Notes: generated from the sequence alone by a model not told the origin. A stretch of DNA of 64,000 nt from Adiantum capillus-veneris (GCA_014529385.2 CM043960.1:27295896-27359895), one strand, 5' to 3'. Shown: positions 11,941 through 22,660, numbered from the stretch's first letter. Numbers and translations are program-made.

Positions 11941-11963
11941 TCGATCCTCGACAACGGCGCTAA
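11941..11963 (-). promoter_or_regulatory. Primer-binding site of gypsy element
   Basis: On the minus strand the sequence GCGCCGTTGTCGAGGATCGA directly follows the LTR end. It matches the GGCGCCGTTG-type tRNA primer site common in plant Tat/Athila-type Ty3 elements. Confidence 0.75.
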
Positions 11964-11964
11964 A

Positions 11965-12886
11965 TGTGGGATGCATGTGGGACACATCCTATCTTATTGC
12001 AGTATTAGCAAGAACTACGATTAATTTGTCAAACCATGGGATGCAGCTGATTCGACTAGTGCATAGAGGCTAAAAGAGGTTGTCAATCTCTCGGAAAACA
12101 ACTAACAACTCGCATCTAACTCAGGCTACACTCAAGTGACTGAAATCACCAAAAGCCAATCGCTCATCGGCGGAAAGCAAATCACATACGTTACAGCATC
12201 AAATGACATCCAAACGCAACGAAACTTCTAGGACAAGTTTATAAGACCTAAGCACATATACTTATGCCATCTCAAACCCCACTTTAGGTCAAGTTTCAAA
12301 ATCGTGATTATTAACAGCAGTGGATTTTTGACATAGTCGTCTTCGACCCAGAATGCATCTAAATGCTTAGCAATGATGCCCCAATACCTCAACTATGCTT
12401 AGTTTTTGATTTAAAAGTGTAAATTCCTAATTATGATGAAATTAGTCGGCGGGTCGGCGATGCCAAAAGCTACGAAATATTGTGAATGGCTTACGTCAAT
12501 GCGTAGAGCTCTTACCTACGGTTGCAATGCAACAAACGCAATCGCAATGTGACAACCGGAGAGGGAGTAGGGAGCGCAAGAAGGAGAGAAGTGAGCGTCG
12601 TTAGCTCACGCTGTGTATTTCTTATCCAAAAACTTATATAAAACTTACAAAAATTGGTTTTTATACCTTAGCCAAGGTTTTTGGGTGGTCAAAACTAATA
12701 ATTTGGAGTTGTACCAAAGCTAGGTGATGGCTGGCGGATACAATCTGGAATCTTGTAGCCTCGGCTCATTAATTACATAGTTTATTCGAGAAAATAAGAG
12801 TTACAATATTCCCGATTTATCAAAATAATAAATGTTTTACAAAGAGAACTCCGAAAAATGATGTTCGTGTTAGCTTGCTGCTAACA
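11965..12886 (-). mobile_element. 5' LTR of gypsy element
   Basis: In element orientation the repeat starts TGTTAGCAGC and ends CCCACA, giving TG...CA termini over 922 bp, with the primer-binding site abutting its end. A partner LTR is not in the window. The LTR at 49143 begins with the same ten bases and has a similar primer-binding site, which supports both boundaries. A half-palindrome like those in the leader occurs at 12301-12315. Confidence 0.7.
12656..12667 (-). promoter_or_regulatory. Candidate TATA box in gypsy LTR
   Basis: GGTATAAAAACC on the minus strand lies inside the LTR, about 690 bases before its end, a plausible place for the element promoter. A second TATATAA run lies about 20-25 bases downstream on the same strand (12631-12646). 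Only sequence resemblance supports this. Confidence 0.4.
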
Positions 12887-12914
12887 CTCTCTCTCCTCCT
12901 CGGAGCGTAAACTT

Positions 12915-14470
12915 TTGGGCCTTGGACTCATCTACAGTCCCACCTCCCCTCCCCCGTCTTCTTCTTCTACTTTCGGGGAATATTCCAATCTTGAAAGGAG
13001 CCTACAATTCAAGATATTTTCTAAAAATTCACTCCCTCTCTGTCCTTCTCACTCTCTCCAATATCCCTCTTGGAACCCTCCTTCTCACTCCACCACCCTT
13101 AGGATTGCTTTTGATTGTACTTTCTCCGATTTAAAACCCCTCCTTAATCTTTCTCCACATTTTCTTGCTAAACCCTTCTTGTTAGACATAATTTACTCTC
13201 TCAAAAATGATTGGAACATTGTAATTTAACCGGACAATAAGAACCTTGGCCCCATCATCCTCTCCTAATATTGGTACAATAAAGAAGCTCTATGCCACCT
13301 CTTGGACCCTCTCACCTACTCTCCTATCTCTTTACCTCCATTTCCGTTTGTCCAATCCACTCTTCTTTCCATTGTTACACACTTTCATCTCCTCCCTTCC
13401 AAAGAAATATCTTTCATCCTCTCCTCCTCTCAATCTTTTTCCAAACCTTGTCCCTTCTTCCTTTTACCCAAAATTCATAAACATGTCCTTGTAGGCAGCC
13501 CCATTTGTTCGTACAAGAGCTATATCTTAGAAATGCCTCAAAATGGCTACATGTACAACTCTTCCCCATACTCCTAGCTTCAAAACAACACCTCAAGGAC
13601 TCCCATTCTCTCATATTAGACTTAGCCTCCATCACTTTCTCCCCCCATGTTACTCTCTTTACCTTTGTCAATGAGTCGCTTTACCCTAGAATTCCTATCG
13701 GTGAAGGTCTCTACGCTCTTAGAAACTCCATCCAAGGTCTCTTTCCCTATTCTAAAGTCAGCTTCATCCTATCCCTTGCCTCTCTCATTCTCAACCATTA
13801 CATCTCTTTCAAAGGTAAGTTTTGGCATCAGATTAAAGGCACTACTATGGGGTCAAATTTTGCGGTGGTGTATGCATGTCTTTTTCTTTGCTCCTTGGAA
13901 GAAGGTGGGAACCTTGTCTCTTTCCCTTGTCTCCTTTACTTTAAAAGGTTCATAGATGATGCTTTGGGAGTTTGGGATGGCCCCCCCTCTAGCCTAAAAA
14001 AGACCTCCTTGAGTATGGGTACCCTCTAAAAGAGCACATAAAGATCACTCCCTTCATCTCCTCACAGGAAGCTTTTATTTTGGACATATATTCTTCAAAG
14101 GGCCCTCTTTCTACTCTAAGGGGATTTTTGACACACATTGCCACCAAAAACCTGTTAACTCCTGCAACTACATCTCGTGGAAATCTTGGCACCCTACCCA
14201 CCAAAACATTTGAGGGTTCTATCTCTATTTGCAGCCTTTTCTTCTCCCAGCTTAGGGCTAAAGGCTACCCTTCACCTTTCTTGAAGGCATGTTTTCCCTA
14301 TGTAACCTATGCATCCAAGCCCTCTCTCCTTTTAAAGAGTAACCACAAGAATGCCCCACCTTCCATTGTCAAAATCCCCTTTTCAGCCTTTACCCGCAAC
14401 TCAACTTAGCCCGATCCATTAACCAACCTCTCTCTAAGCTTTTAGAAAGCAACTCCAAGTTAGAGTGTCT
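12915..14470 (+). pseudogene. Penelope-like reverse transcriptase, copy 1
   Basis: Mixed-frame blocks follow the order of Penelope-like RTs. NKNLGPIIL (about 13220-13250) matches the N-terminal DKNLGP block. FFLLPKIHKHVLVGSPICS lies at about 13450-13520, and NESLYPRIPIGEGLYALR at about 13670-13720. FWHQIKGTTMGSNFAVVYAC (13822-13880) corresponds to the GTxMGxxxAPxYAN motif, and YFKRFIDDALGVWDG (about 13935-13985) carries the two catalytic Asp. HCHQKPVNSCNYISWKSWHP and RAKGYPSPFLKACF follow. These elements copy RNA onto chromosome ends or nicks and lack LTRs. No GIY-YIG endonuclease was found downstream. Several frameshifts inactivate it. Confidence 0.82.
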
Positions 14471-15184
14471 CTGCCTATCTCGATTTATTCCCGAGCACGT
14501 TGGTTGCACGATGGGCTACAGATCCCTTTGGAACACCCCCCCAACCCTTGTAATCATTACCTCCAAGCCTCTCACGCAGGCACCCCCAGCCCTTTGTAAT
14601 CACTAGCCGAAGTCTCTCCTGCTACCTGAAGCTTGGTGCTCCGCCACCCCTTGGCTTGGGTACTCTGCTTAGCGGAAACAACTTAACAGACGTCGGCACT
14701 GTTTATTGCTTGTCACCTGGTAGGAGGGCAGCTTTCTAGCTCAGCTAGGCGACCGCTGCGGGCTGAAGGTGGGTCTGCCTTACACGGGTCCGACAACAAC
14801 TACCACTGCGGGCTGAAGGAGGCAGGTCTCTAACCTACACGGGTCGAGGAACGACTACCACCTCAACCTCTCCTAGTGGTGAAAGACTCTCCAAGTGGGC
14901 TTCTCCAAGCAATGACACCCGCCTCTCTCTAATGACAGTGGCAGCCCCTCGCAGACAATAGCTCTCCCCCCCATCATTCCGACATAGGGGGTTTCGTCCT
15001 TACAAAAAAGTCAGCCTTACGTAGCAACGATCTTCTCTTCATGCAAAAGCCCTCAGCTTAGAGCTCCTCCAGGTATTACCGTCCGATGGCTCCCTTTCTC
15101 CCTCCAGGTATTACCCTACCAAAGCATTATTTTCACATGGCAACCATTCTCATTTCCTCGTCTACGGCCAACACCTTCTAGCCT
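14471..15184. other. Non-coding stretch with a 50-bp tandem duplication
   Basis: No ORF is supported. A block beginning CTGCGGGCTGAAGG occurs at 14756 and again at 14806, each followed by a TACACGGGTC and ACTACCAC segment, so about 50 bp is duplicated in tandem. The GC content is higher than in neighbouring gypsy DNA. I looked for a hammerhead ribozyme, which Penelope elements often carry, and did not find its CTGATGA and GAAA core. Confidence 0.5.
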
Positions 15185-16675
15185 ATGACAGTGGAGATCG
15201 TGGGGGCAACGGAATCTCCCAATAACGCATCCGAGCCTTTACTAGCAAGCAATCCAACCCCAACCACCCCCTTGGTTGGTCCTTCAGCCGTCGGCAACCT
15301 ATTGAGCCCCCTTTTTTTTCAAGCCTCCGGCATGGAAACCCCTTCAATGACCCTTTATTCCACAAGCTCTCGTTCATCCTTTGGCCCTCCCAACCTTGCT
15401 GTTTCTCTCCCGAGATTCACCTCGGCGGCGGCTCTTGTCAACCAGCCCTCATGGTTTCAACATGCCCCTGGTTTACCCGCCTTCTCTACCCTAACCTCAT
15501 CTAAGAAATCTCTTTTTGGCCCAGAGGAGCTACGGCGCCTCATGGCCAACCTACCCCTTGAGGATCTTGATCAACTCTCCCTCCCCTTTACCAAAGGCTT
15601 TGACACTGCTAGTGCATCTTTTGTATCACATAATGGTGCCTTTTCCAAATCGAACAGGTGGCATCCTCTCAAACCCCCCCCTCACTATCCCGACCATTTT
15701 TGGCTCTCTCTTTACAAGCTCCTCTTCCTTGGACTTTACCCCACCCCTAGCCACTAATCCACATATTGAAACTCTACCCATTCTTCTCGCCATCAACAAG
15801 CCTTTGTAATTTGACAAAATTGTATCACTCTCACTAGTAGAGTTTAAAACCCTTAACCATAAGCTTCATAAAGCCACTTAACATCTCACTCATTTGCAAA
15901 ATCTTCTTGCCAACCAAAATACCCCACTTAGTCTTTGCATGAAGCCTCCCGCCTCTCCAGAGAGGACTCTCAAGCACAAGCACTCTTGAGTGCCAAGATC
16001 AAAACCCTTAATATCCAATTTCAATTGGATTGCACCCAAGCTTACATCCATGCCCAAAGTGTGCTTATCAACAACCTTAAAAAAAGCTTAGATTCATACC
16101 GTGACCTTGTAGAAGAAAGGCTCTTAGACCTCACCAAGAAGCTTGCTACCGTCTCCTTTCCAAGAGTCCGACCTTCGGCTTGGGCCAATCAACTCCTCTC
16201 TTGGAAGATTTCCTAACTTCATGAATTTGATGCTCTACTTCAAATCCGATCCTCCAAACCCATTTGGCCTCTTCCTTGAACTGGTGGCACGTAATGCAAG
16301 GAAGAGGGCACAAGCTACCACTTTGGAAGAATCGGAGTCTCTACCCAAAGAGGAAACGGTGGGAGAATTGGTGCATCATGAGGTCACCTTTCAAATGAAG
16401 AACCTTCTCTCACCTCCCCCAAAGAGGCCACCTTACCAAAAATCCTCCCATCGGGTAGTCCTCAATAGAAAACCCCTCCTTTTGTCAAGAGCCTCTCATG
16501 AGGAGGTCATGCATCAACCCTTCAAAAAGCCCAAATCCTCTTCCCCGGGGATCCTCTTTTCCTCCTCCACCCCTTGTAAACCTCCCCATACTTCTTCCCC
16601 CAAGAGCCACCTTCTTCCTCCCCCTTCTCCCAACCTCACCTTTGTTCCTCCCCTTTTGAAAACACCTAATTAACC
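15185..16675 (+). pseudogene. Ser/Pro-rich and coiled-coil ORF between Penelope copies
   Basis: Open stretches 15185-15757, 15516-15809, 15935-16216 and 16143-16673 lie in two frames and look like one former protein of roughly 480 residues with at least two frameshifts. The N-terminal part is Ser/Thr/Pro-rich. A helical coiled-coil region follows (TLNIQFQLDCTQAYIHAQ, then LINNLKKSLDSYRDLVEERL). A basic Pro/Lys/Ser-rich tail contains PPPKRPPYQKSSHRV. This layout resembles structural ORF1 proteins of retroelements. No domain is recognised. It may belong to the Penelope element or to another unrecognised element. Confidence 0.45.
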
Positions 16676-17033
16676 TTTGAGCCCTTGTACTACTTCCACC
16701 CCTTTTCCTCACCCTCCACATCCCCATCCAAAGCATAGCCTCCCTAAAAATCCTAGAATGTCAAAAAACTTGCAATGGAGGAGGAAGAAATAGGTTTTCA
16801 GCACCCTTCCTCTTGGGTCCACTTGCTCTTCTCCTGAACCCCTCTCTTTCCTAACCTTTGGAACCCTCCTCCATGTAACTCCTTTTTTCTTCCCCTCTCT
16901 TACCACAATTAAAGAAAAAGGTAAAAATATTGGCTCCCCCTCACCAACCGCATCTCTACTTGGGTAAGCAAACATTTTTTACTCTAGAGCATAAGATAAC
17001 TAACCTCTCCTTTCCCAACTTGGCCAATCTCTC
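16676..17033. other. Gap, no gene seen
   Basis: Pyrimidine-rich sequence with short open frames only. Nothing recognisable before the LTR fragments begin. Confidence 0.4.
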
Positions 17034-17078
17034 TCTGTGGGACGCATGTCTAACCTCACCATCCTATCTTATTGCAGT
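17034..17078 (-). mobile_element. 45-bp terminal scrap of the Ty3 LTR type seen at 11965
   Basis: TGTGGGACGCATGT at 17034 matches 13 of 14 bases of the LTR terminus at 11965. ATCCTATCTTATTGCAGT at 17061-17078 is identical to 11986-12003. The match stops where a truncated family F LTR begins, overlapping by about three bases. Confidence 0.6.
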
Positions 17079-17136
17079 CTTTGCAATCCCTACATGGGAG
17101 GGGGGGAGCCTTGCATGTAGGGGATGAGAGAGAAAG

Positions 17137-17168
<32 letters not shown>

Positions 17169-18345
17169 GCTCCCTTTACACAAAGGGAATGAGGGACACA
17201 TGTTAGCTCCCTAGGCCAAATGCCCACAAGGTGTACCCAATTCCTATTGGATAGCCTTCGAGGTGGACCAATGAGAATTAGACTAGATTAAATCTAGTTT
17301 AATTAATTTAAAAACACTTAATAAAAGAACCAATGAGAATTAAGTCCTCTAGAAGGCTATTGGACAGTCTCCCAAGGGGTCCAATGAGCATTCAGGAGCC
17401 CAATGGCTTGCCTGATTCCTATTGGCCAGGAGGCAAAGGGGTCCAATGAGAGTTTAGTTGAATTATTAAATTAACTAAAGCTCTCACAAAAGGGGAAAGG
17501 GGGACACATGTCAGAAGGCTATCACTTATGCTGCCTTATAGTCATTAGCTAGCCCTGGGGAGGTCCAATGGGGAGATAGCAAGAGCAAATAGCAAGAGGG
17601 CTCACCCAAGAGAGAGAGGGGGATGATTTTTGCAAGGCATTATCACACACACACTCACACAATCTCATGTGTGAATTAAAGAAGACTATCTCTTCCCAAG
17701 CTTTAATGGAGAGCTCATCACCTACTCCAAGCTTGTGAGATAAAAGCCTACATCGACGTACTCTTGGCATGTGGATGCAAATCCAACCAAGAGCCAAGCT
17801 TCAATACATTCTCATCTCCTCTACCAAGATAATTACTAAGCTAAGCTATGCTAATATGAGTGATTATGTGAGGAGATGTACATCTTTCTCATAAGATACT
17901 CCTTCTTCCTCTCAATCTACTCTCATACCTCCATCTTCGAAGGTGTGTGAGGTCTTGGGTCTGAGACCGGGGATAATTGATGTTGTGTTTGCTAAGTGTT
18001 TTGCTTAGTGCATGAAGCTTTCATCTTCATTGCACTAGCTAGTCTTGAAGGAACACAAAGAATTGTATTGTACAATGTCTCTCTTGATGGGAGAAACCAT
18101 AATACAAAGCCTTTTGGAGGGGGGACCGGCTCCATGCAAATCCGGTCCTCAACTGTTGTCAATAGCTTAATTTCTCTCTCTTTTGAAAGTATTGTTGATG
18201 CTATCTAACTAGGTGTTATGCTTTTTGTTGCTCTCTCCACCCAAGCACTCTTGTAATTCTCATTAGGAATGTATTCTAATGAAATGCCCACTATGTTCAT
18301 GCTAATTTCCGCTACACACAAGTTTTTAGGCCATTAAATGTTACA
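17077..18345 (+). mobile_element. Family F LTR, truncated by about 310 bp at its 5' end
   Basis: This aligns with the LTR at 21092-22659 and, inverted, with 62403-63990. Shared landmarks are a GAGAGAGAAAGCC plus CA-repeat block, CTCCCTTTACACAAAGGGAA, a run of CCAAT/ATTGG boxes, a GAAGCTTTCATCTTCATTGC stretch, and the end ATTAAATGTTACA at 18345. Right of the end the sequence reads CATTACATCTCTTTCAAAG, which is Penelope sequence, so the LTR sits within a Penelope fragment. No internal gypsy sequence flanks it. Confidence 0.8.
17135..17166. repeat. CA microsatellite in family F LTR
   Basis: A run of about 14 CA units. The same position in the LTR copies at 21470 and in the inverted copy near 63600 also carries a CA/GT run, so it is part of the LTR. 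Confidence 0.85.
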
Positions 18346-19300
18346 TCAACCATCATTACATCTCTTTCAAAGAGGTAAGTTTTGGCATCAGGTTAAAGGC
18401 ACCACTATGGGATCAAATTTTGTGGTGGTGTATGCATGTCTTTTTCTTTGCTCCTTGGAAGAAGGTGGGAACCTTGTCTCTTCCCCTTATCTCCTTTACT
18501 TTAAAAGGTTCATAGACGACGCTTTTGGAGTTTGGGATGGACCCCCCTCTTGCCTAAAAAAGCTCCTCCTTGAGTATGTCCTCACAGGAAGATTTTATTT
18601 TGGACATACATTTCTTCAGAGGGCCCTCTTTTTGCTCTAAGGGGATTTTTGACACACGTTGCCACCAAAAACCTCTTAACTCCTACAACTAATCCCGTGG
18701 CAATCTTGGGAACCTTGTCTCTTCCCCTTCTCTCCTTTACTTTAAAAGGTTCATAGACGACGCTTTTGGAGTTTGGGATGGCCCCCCCTCTTGCCTAAAA
18801 AAGCTCCTCCTTGAGTATGTCCTCATATGAAGATTTTATGTTGGACATACACTTCTTCAGAGGGCCCTCTTTTTGCTCTAAGGGGATTTTTGACACACAT
18901 TGCTACCAAAAACCTCTTAACTCCTACAACTAATCCCGTGTCAATGTTGGCACCCCACCCACCAAAAAATTACCTTTATTTTATCGGCGCTCAAGAGTTA
19001 TATCATTAGGGAAAACTCGTGAGGGTTTTATCTCTATTCGCAACCTTTTCTTCCTATCTTAGGGCTAAAGGCTACCCTTCACCTTTCTTCAAGCCATGTT
19101 TTCTCTATGTAACCTATGCATCCAGGTCATCTCTCCTTTTAAAGGGTAACCACAAGAATGCCCCTCCTTCCATTGTCAAAATCCCCTTTTCATCCTTTAC
19201 CCGTAATTCAACTTAGCTTGATCCCTTAGCCAACCTCTCTCTAAGCTTTTAGAAAGCAGCTCCGAGCTTCCACCTATTTCCAAACCAGTCATTTGTTGGC
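18346..19300 (+). pseudogene. Penelope-like reverse transcriptase, copy 2, with internal tandem duplication
   Basis: GKFWHQVKGTTMGSNFVVVY and YFKRFIDDAFGVWDG are the RT fingers and catalytic motifs. The stretch from 18470 repeats from 18711 with a 241-bp period, so the FIDD region occurs twice. The second unit continues into QCWHPTHQKITFILSALKSY and IIRENS, then RAKGYPSPFFKPCF and PPISKPVICWLNAPNIGKLL, the last resembling the end of the Penelope RT thumb. Because 241 is not a multiple of three, the duplication shifts the frame. Stops add to this, so the copy is inactive. Confidence 0.8.
18470..18951. repeat. 241-bp tandem duplication in Penelope RT
   Basis: AACCTTGTCTCTTCCCCTT starts at 18470 and again at 18711. 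Both units run through the catalytic block to ACTAATCCCGTG with only a few mismatches. Confidence 0.9.
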
Positions 19301-19309
19301 TAAATGCAC

Positions 19310-19860
19310 CTAATATTGGTAAGCTTCTCTCAATGAAAAGCCCTTCTCCCCCATCTCCTTGCCAATAAACAGGGTAAAGAGGGAAGGGGATAGCAGGCGA
19401 ACCAACTCAAGAGAAGTGATCCGATTGAGTAAGTTGGTAAAAAAATGGAGATTGACCAAGGTGAGAAGATCAAAGAAGAAATGTCAGTTAGCCAAAGAGG
19501 TGGCAGTTGAAGTTCTTCAATGGAAATGTTTTTGGATGCCACTGTTGAAGAGGAGAAGGTGGTTAGAAAGAGGAAGAAGAATGAAAAGTGGATGGTGGAG
19601 CTTGCTAAAAGTGCTCGGAGGAGCCTTTTGGAATGAAGGATTTCAAAGGGGCTAAAGGTGCAAAGGCAGCTGAAGACACGGAAGAGGCCAAAGGTTTGGG
19701 GGAGGGAAAAGGTACGGAGAAGACCAGTGATGCGACGCCCTTAGAAATAGGTCAGAGCATTGACTCAACCACCCTCTCCCAACTCTTCAATGTGAAATTT
19801 AGAAAGTGTCCCATTGGTTGTGGCCTCAAGCCGCAAAACTGCAAGGATTAGCTATTGTAA
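19310..19860 (+). pseudogene. Basic ORF remnant after Penelope copy 2
   Basis: Two overlapping frames (19359-19655 and 19633-19851) encode Lys/Arg-rich then Ala/Glu/Lys-rich sequence, ending FRKCPIGCGLKPQNCKD. Penelope proteins often end with a Cys-rich block, but the spacing here does not match the usual CxxxCxxC pattern, so the link is weak. No function assigned. Confidence 0.3.
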
Positions 19861-21091
19861 AAACATTTTTTACTTTCTTGTGGCTTAATATGAAATACCA
19901 TCCCTTTTTGCTTATGTCAATGCATTTGGTGTCATGTCACTCTACTCTTGAAAGATGTCAATGTGTTTGTAAACTATCATGTCCTAGTGTCAAAAACTGG
20001 TAAGCTTTTATGGTGCCTAATGTCCAACTTTGCTATTGCAAAATGGCTACGTTCATCTACTCATATATTTTAATGGTACTACAACTAGGGACATTTGGTG
20101 GATAAATGAAGAATGATTCAATACATCAATGCCGACATATGTAATGGTGAGCAATAGGTGCCTTTTTGTTTTGGATGTCAATGTGCTATTGAAGGATTGT
20201 GATGAAGAACCCAAAGGTTTGTGGAATATCCCATTCCCACTAGGCCACGAGGTGTGCAAGTCTCCTAATACAAATAAAAATTGTGTGGCTAGATCTGATG
20301 CCGAGTACTTCGTCATCAGCGCCAGGAAGTGATGCTACATGATGTTGTGGTCATGTAGCCAAAGAAGAATTTGATGGCCATAATGAATGTTTGCTTCCTT
20401 AAATTGATGAGTATGAAAGTCCTCTTTTTAGGTATCTATCTCTTAACTTGCAAACTAGATTTATTGATTTTGATATTGTTTTGCACTTTGCTACTACTAA
20501 TTTGTAAACATTTTGGTACTATATGGTACTTTGTTACTTTTGGTATTGCTTATTGTGGTGTAAAATTTTTTGGTAGTGTTTGTGTCTTTGGTACTTTGGC
20601 ATTGTGTTTGGTACTCTGTACAAAATTTTGTATTGTTTTGTACTTTGGTTCTTTACTACTTTGGTATTGTGTTGTACAAAGTTTGGTATTGTGTCATTGC
20701 TATGTACTATTTGTTTCTTTAGTACTCTTATTTGTATAGCTATTCTAACTGTTTAGTTTCTCTGTCACATATATTTTTGACCAGTCTCAATGTGAAATAT
20801 GGCTCCCACACTCAGAGATGTGCTAGCACTTTTGGAGGAGCTCGACAACAAGCCTATTTTTCTATAGCTCCTAAGAAGAGTGTGGTGCAAGAATCCAAAG
20901 CTCAATGAAGCAAACACCCTCCATGTGGAAGACATGAGATTCAAGTCCTTGAAGAATGATTACGACTCATGCTACTGCATTCGATTATATGAGCAAAAAT
21001 ATTATGACAAAAAAAAAAAGCAAATTATCTTATGGAGGTCTTTTTTCCATGGATTTGTGGGTGTCTAGATGAGAAGTTTCCCACTGCTTAC
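19861..21091. other. AT-rich stretch with GGTACT-type repeats, no gene recognised
   Basis: Between about 20500 and 20720 the motif GGTACTTTG, GGTACT or GGTATTG recurs at short irregular intervals and creates an open frame (20371-20739) that is low-complexity rather than a gene. Similar motif clusters flank the transposase-like gene at 46.8-48.7 kb. A short frame at 20129-20332 (ending VARSDAEYFVISARK) is not recognised. Confidence 0.45.
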
Positions 21092-22659
21092 TGTCATAAA
21101 AACTAATATCTAATTCTCCCAAATGACTTTCTCATGCTAAACTGATCATTTAATATGGGGAAGTACCAGGGGAGTAAAAGCTAGACTATTGGTAAGGCTG
21201 CTAGACCGGTCTCTGCAGGGATCCAAAAGAGGGAAAATAGGGATCCGAAGGGGGACAGTCTGCAAAAGATAAATGTGCTTTAATGGGGCTTAAAAGACCT
21301 AAGGTTCATCTCCATTAAGACTTCCATAGGCTAAAGTTCCTAAAATTAACTCAATTGTCCAATGGCCAAAGTAGGGGAAAATTGGATGGTCATGGGAAGA
21401 CTAGAATGTCTTCCCACATCCCTAGGAAGGAGGGGGCAAGCCCTAATAGTAGGGCATGAGAGAGAAACACACACATACACACACACACACACACACACCA
21501 AAGCTCCCCCTTTACACAAAGGGAATTTTGAACACATGTCAAGCTCCTAGGCCAATTGCCCCCAACTTCCCCTCAAATCCTATTGGATGGACATAGAAGT
21601 GGACCAATGAGAATTAGGCTAGATTAAAAGTAGTCTAATCAATTTAAAAACTCTTGATAAAACAAACAATAGAAATTAAGCTCCCTAGAATACTATTGGA
21701 TAGTCTACCAAGGGGTCCAATGAGCATTCAACAATCCAATGGCTTGCCTGATTCCTATTGGCCAAAAGATACAGAGGTCCAATGAGAGTTTAATTGAATT
21801 ATTTAATTACATAAAGATCTCACAAAATGGGAAATGGGGGCACATGTTACAAGGCTATCAATTATGCTTCTAATTTGTGATTGGCTAAGCTTTGGCAGGA
21901 GCCAATAGGATGCCAGCAAGAGCAAAAAGCAAGAGGGGTTGACCAAGAGAGACGGAGCTTGGAATTTTAGTCTATATTTTATGCTACACACACATACACA
22001 CAAGTCATGTGTGCAAGAAGATCTCCATCTCCTTCTCCAAGCATTGAGAAGTAGAGGCCTACACCAACAACTCTTGGCTATGGAATGCAAATCCAACCAA
22101 GAGCCAAGATTCAATGGCGTGTTCATCTCCTCTACCATGCTAATTACTAAGATAAGCTATGCTTAGAGTGATTATGTGAGGAGAATACTTATTTCTTGTA
22201 AGATACATCTTCTTCCTTTCAATCTATCCTTATTGCCTGCTAGCTCTCACCAGTTTTGAAGGTGTGTGAGGTCTTAGGATTGAGGCTAGGGACACTAGGT
22301 GTGTTTTACAAGCATAATTTGGTGCATGAAGCTTCCATCTTCATTGCACCAATGAATTTTGTCAAGGAACACAAGAATTGTATTGTATAAAATTCTCCTT
22401 TGATCGGAGAAGATATAATACAGAGCCTTTATGGAGGAGGGACCGACTCCATGTAAATCCGGTCCGCAACTGTTGTCAACTGTTCTATTTCTCTCTCTTT
22501 TCAAGTATTGTCAATCCGAATTAGCTAGGTGTAAATTTCTATGTTGCTTTCTCAAATTAAGTACTCTCTCTATGCTCATTAGGAACTTGTTCTTGATGAA
22601 ATACTCACAATGTTATCGATTTCCGCTACACACAAGTTACTAGTGCATTAAATGTTACA
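21092..22659 (+). mobile_element. Family F 5' LTR
   Basis: 1568 bp starting TGTCATAAAAACTAATATC and ending AATGTTACA, with a primer-binding site one base further on. The same boundaries are seen inverted at 62403-63990. It contains the CA-repeat block, repeated CCAAT/ATTGG boxes and the conserved GGACCGACTCCATGTAAATC stretch. The following gag-like sequence shows it is the 5' LTR of a copy running left to right. Confidence 0.85.
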
Positions 22660-22660
22660 T

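Larger units (their letters stand above)
1..12886 (-). mobile_element. Ty3/gypsy LTR retrotransposon, decayed, 3' end outside window
   Basis: One element read right to left. From its 5' end it shows an LTR (11965-12886), a primer-binding site of GGCGCCGTTG type, a 2-kb repeat-bearing leader, an ORF before gag, gag, protease, RT with YMDD, RNase H, integrase, and then a coiled-coil ORF downstream of integrase. The order PR-RT-RH-IN identifies Ty3/gypsy; no chromodomain is visible after the integrase. The primer-binding site and the extra ORFs resemble the Tat/Athila/Ogre side of the family, which is an inference. Every coding domain is broken by stops or frameshifts. The 3' LTR should lie left of position 1, so the full length exceeds 12.9 kb. 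Confidence 0.88.

Noticed and set aside
14471..15184. Hammerhead ribozyme of a Penelope element
   Set aside because: I could not find the conserved CTGATGA and GAAA core sequences with a suitable stem arrangement.
20371..20739. 122-codon open frame rich in Leu, Phe, Cys and Val as a membrane protein gene
   Set aside because: It arises from GGTACTTTG-type repeats; composition follows the repeat and similar clusters occur elsewhere without the frame.
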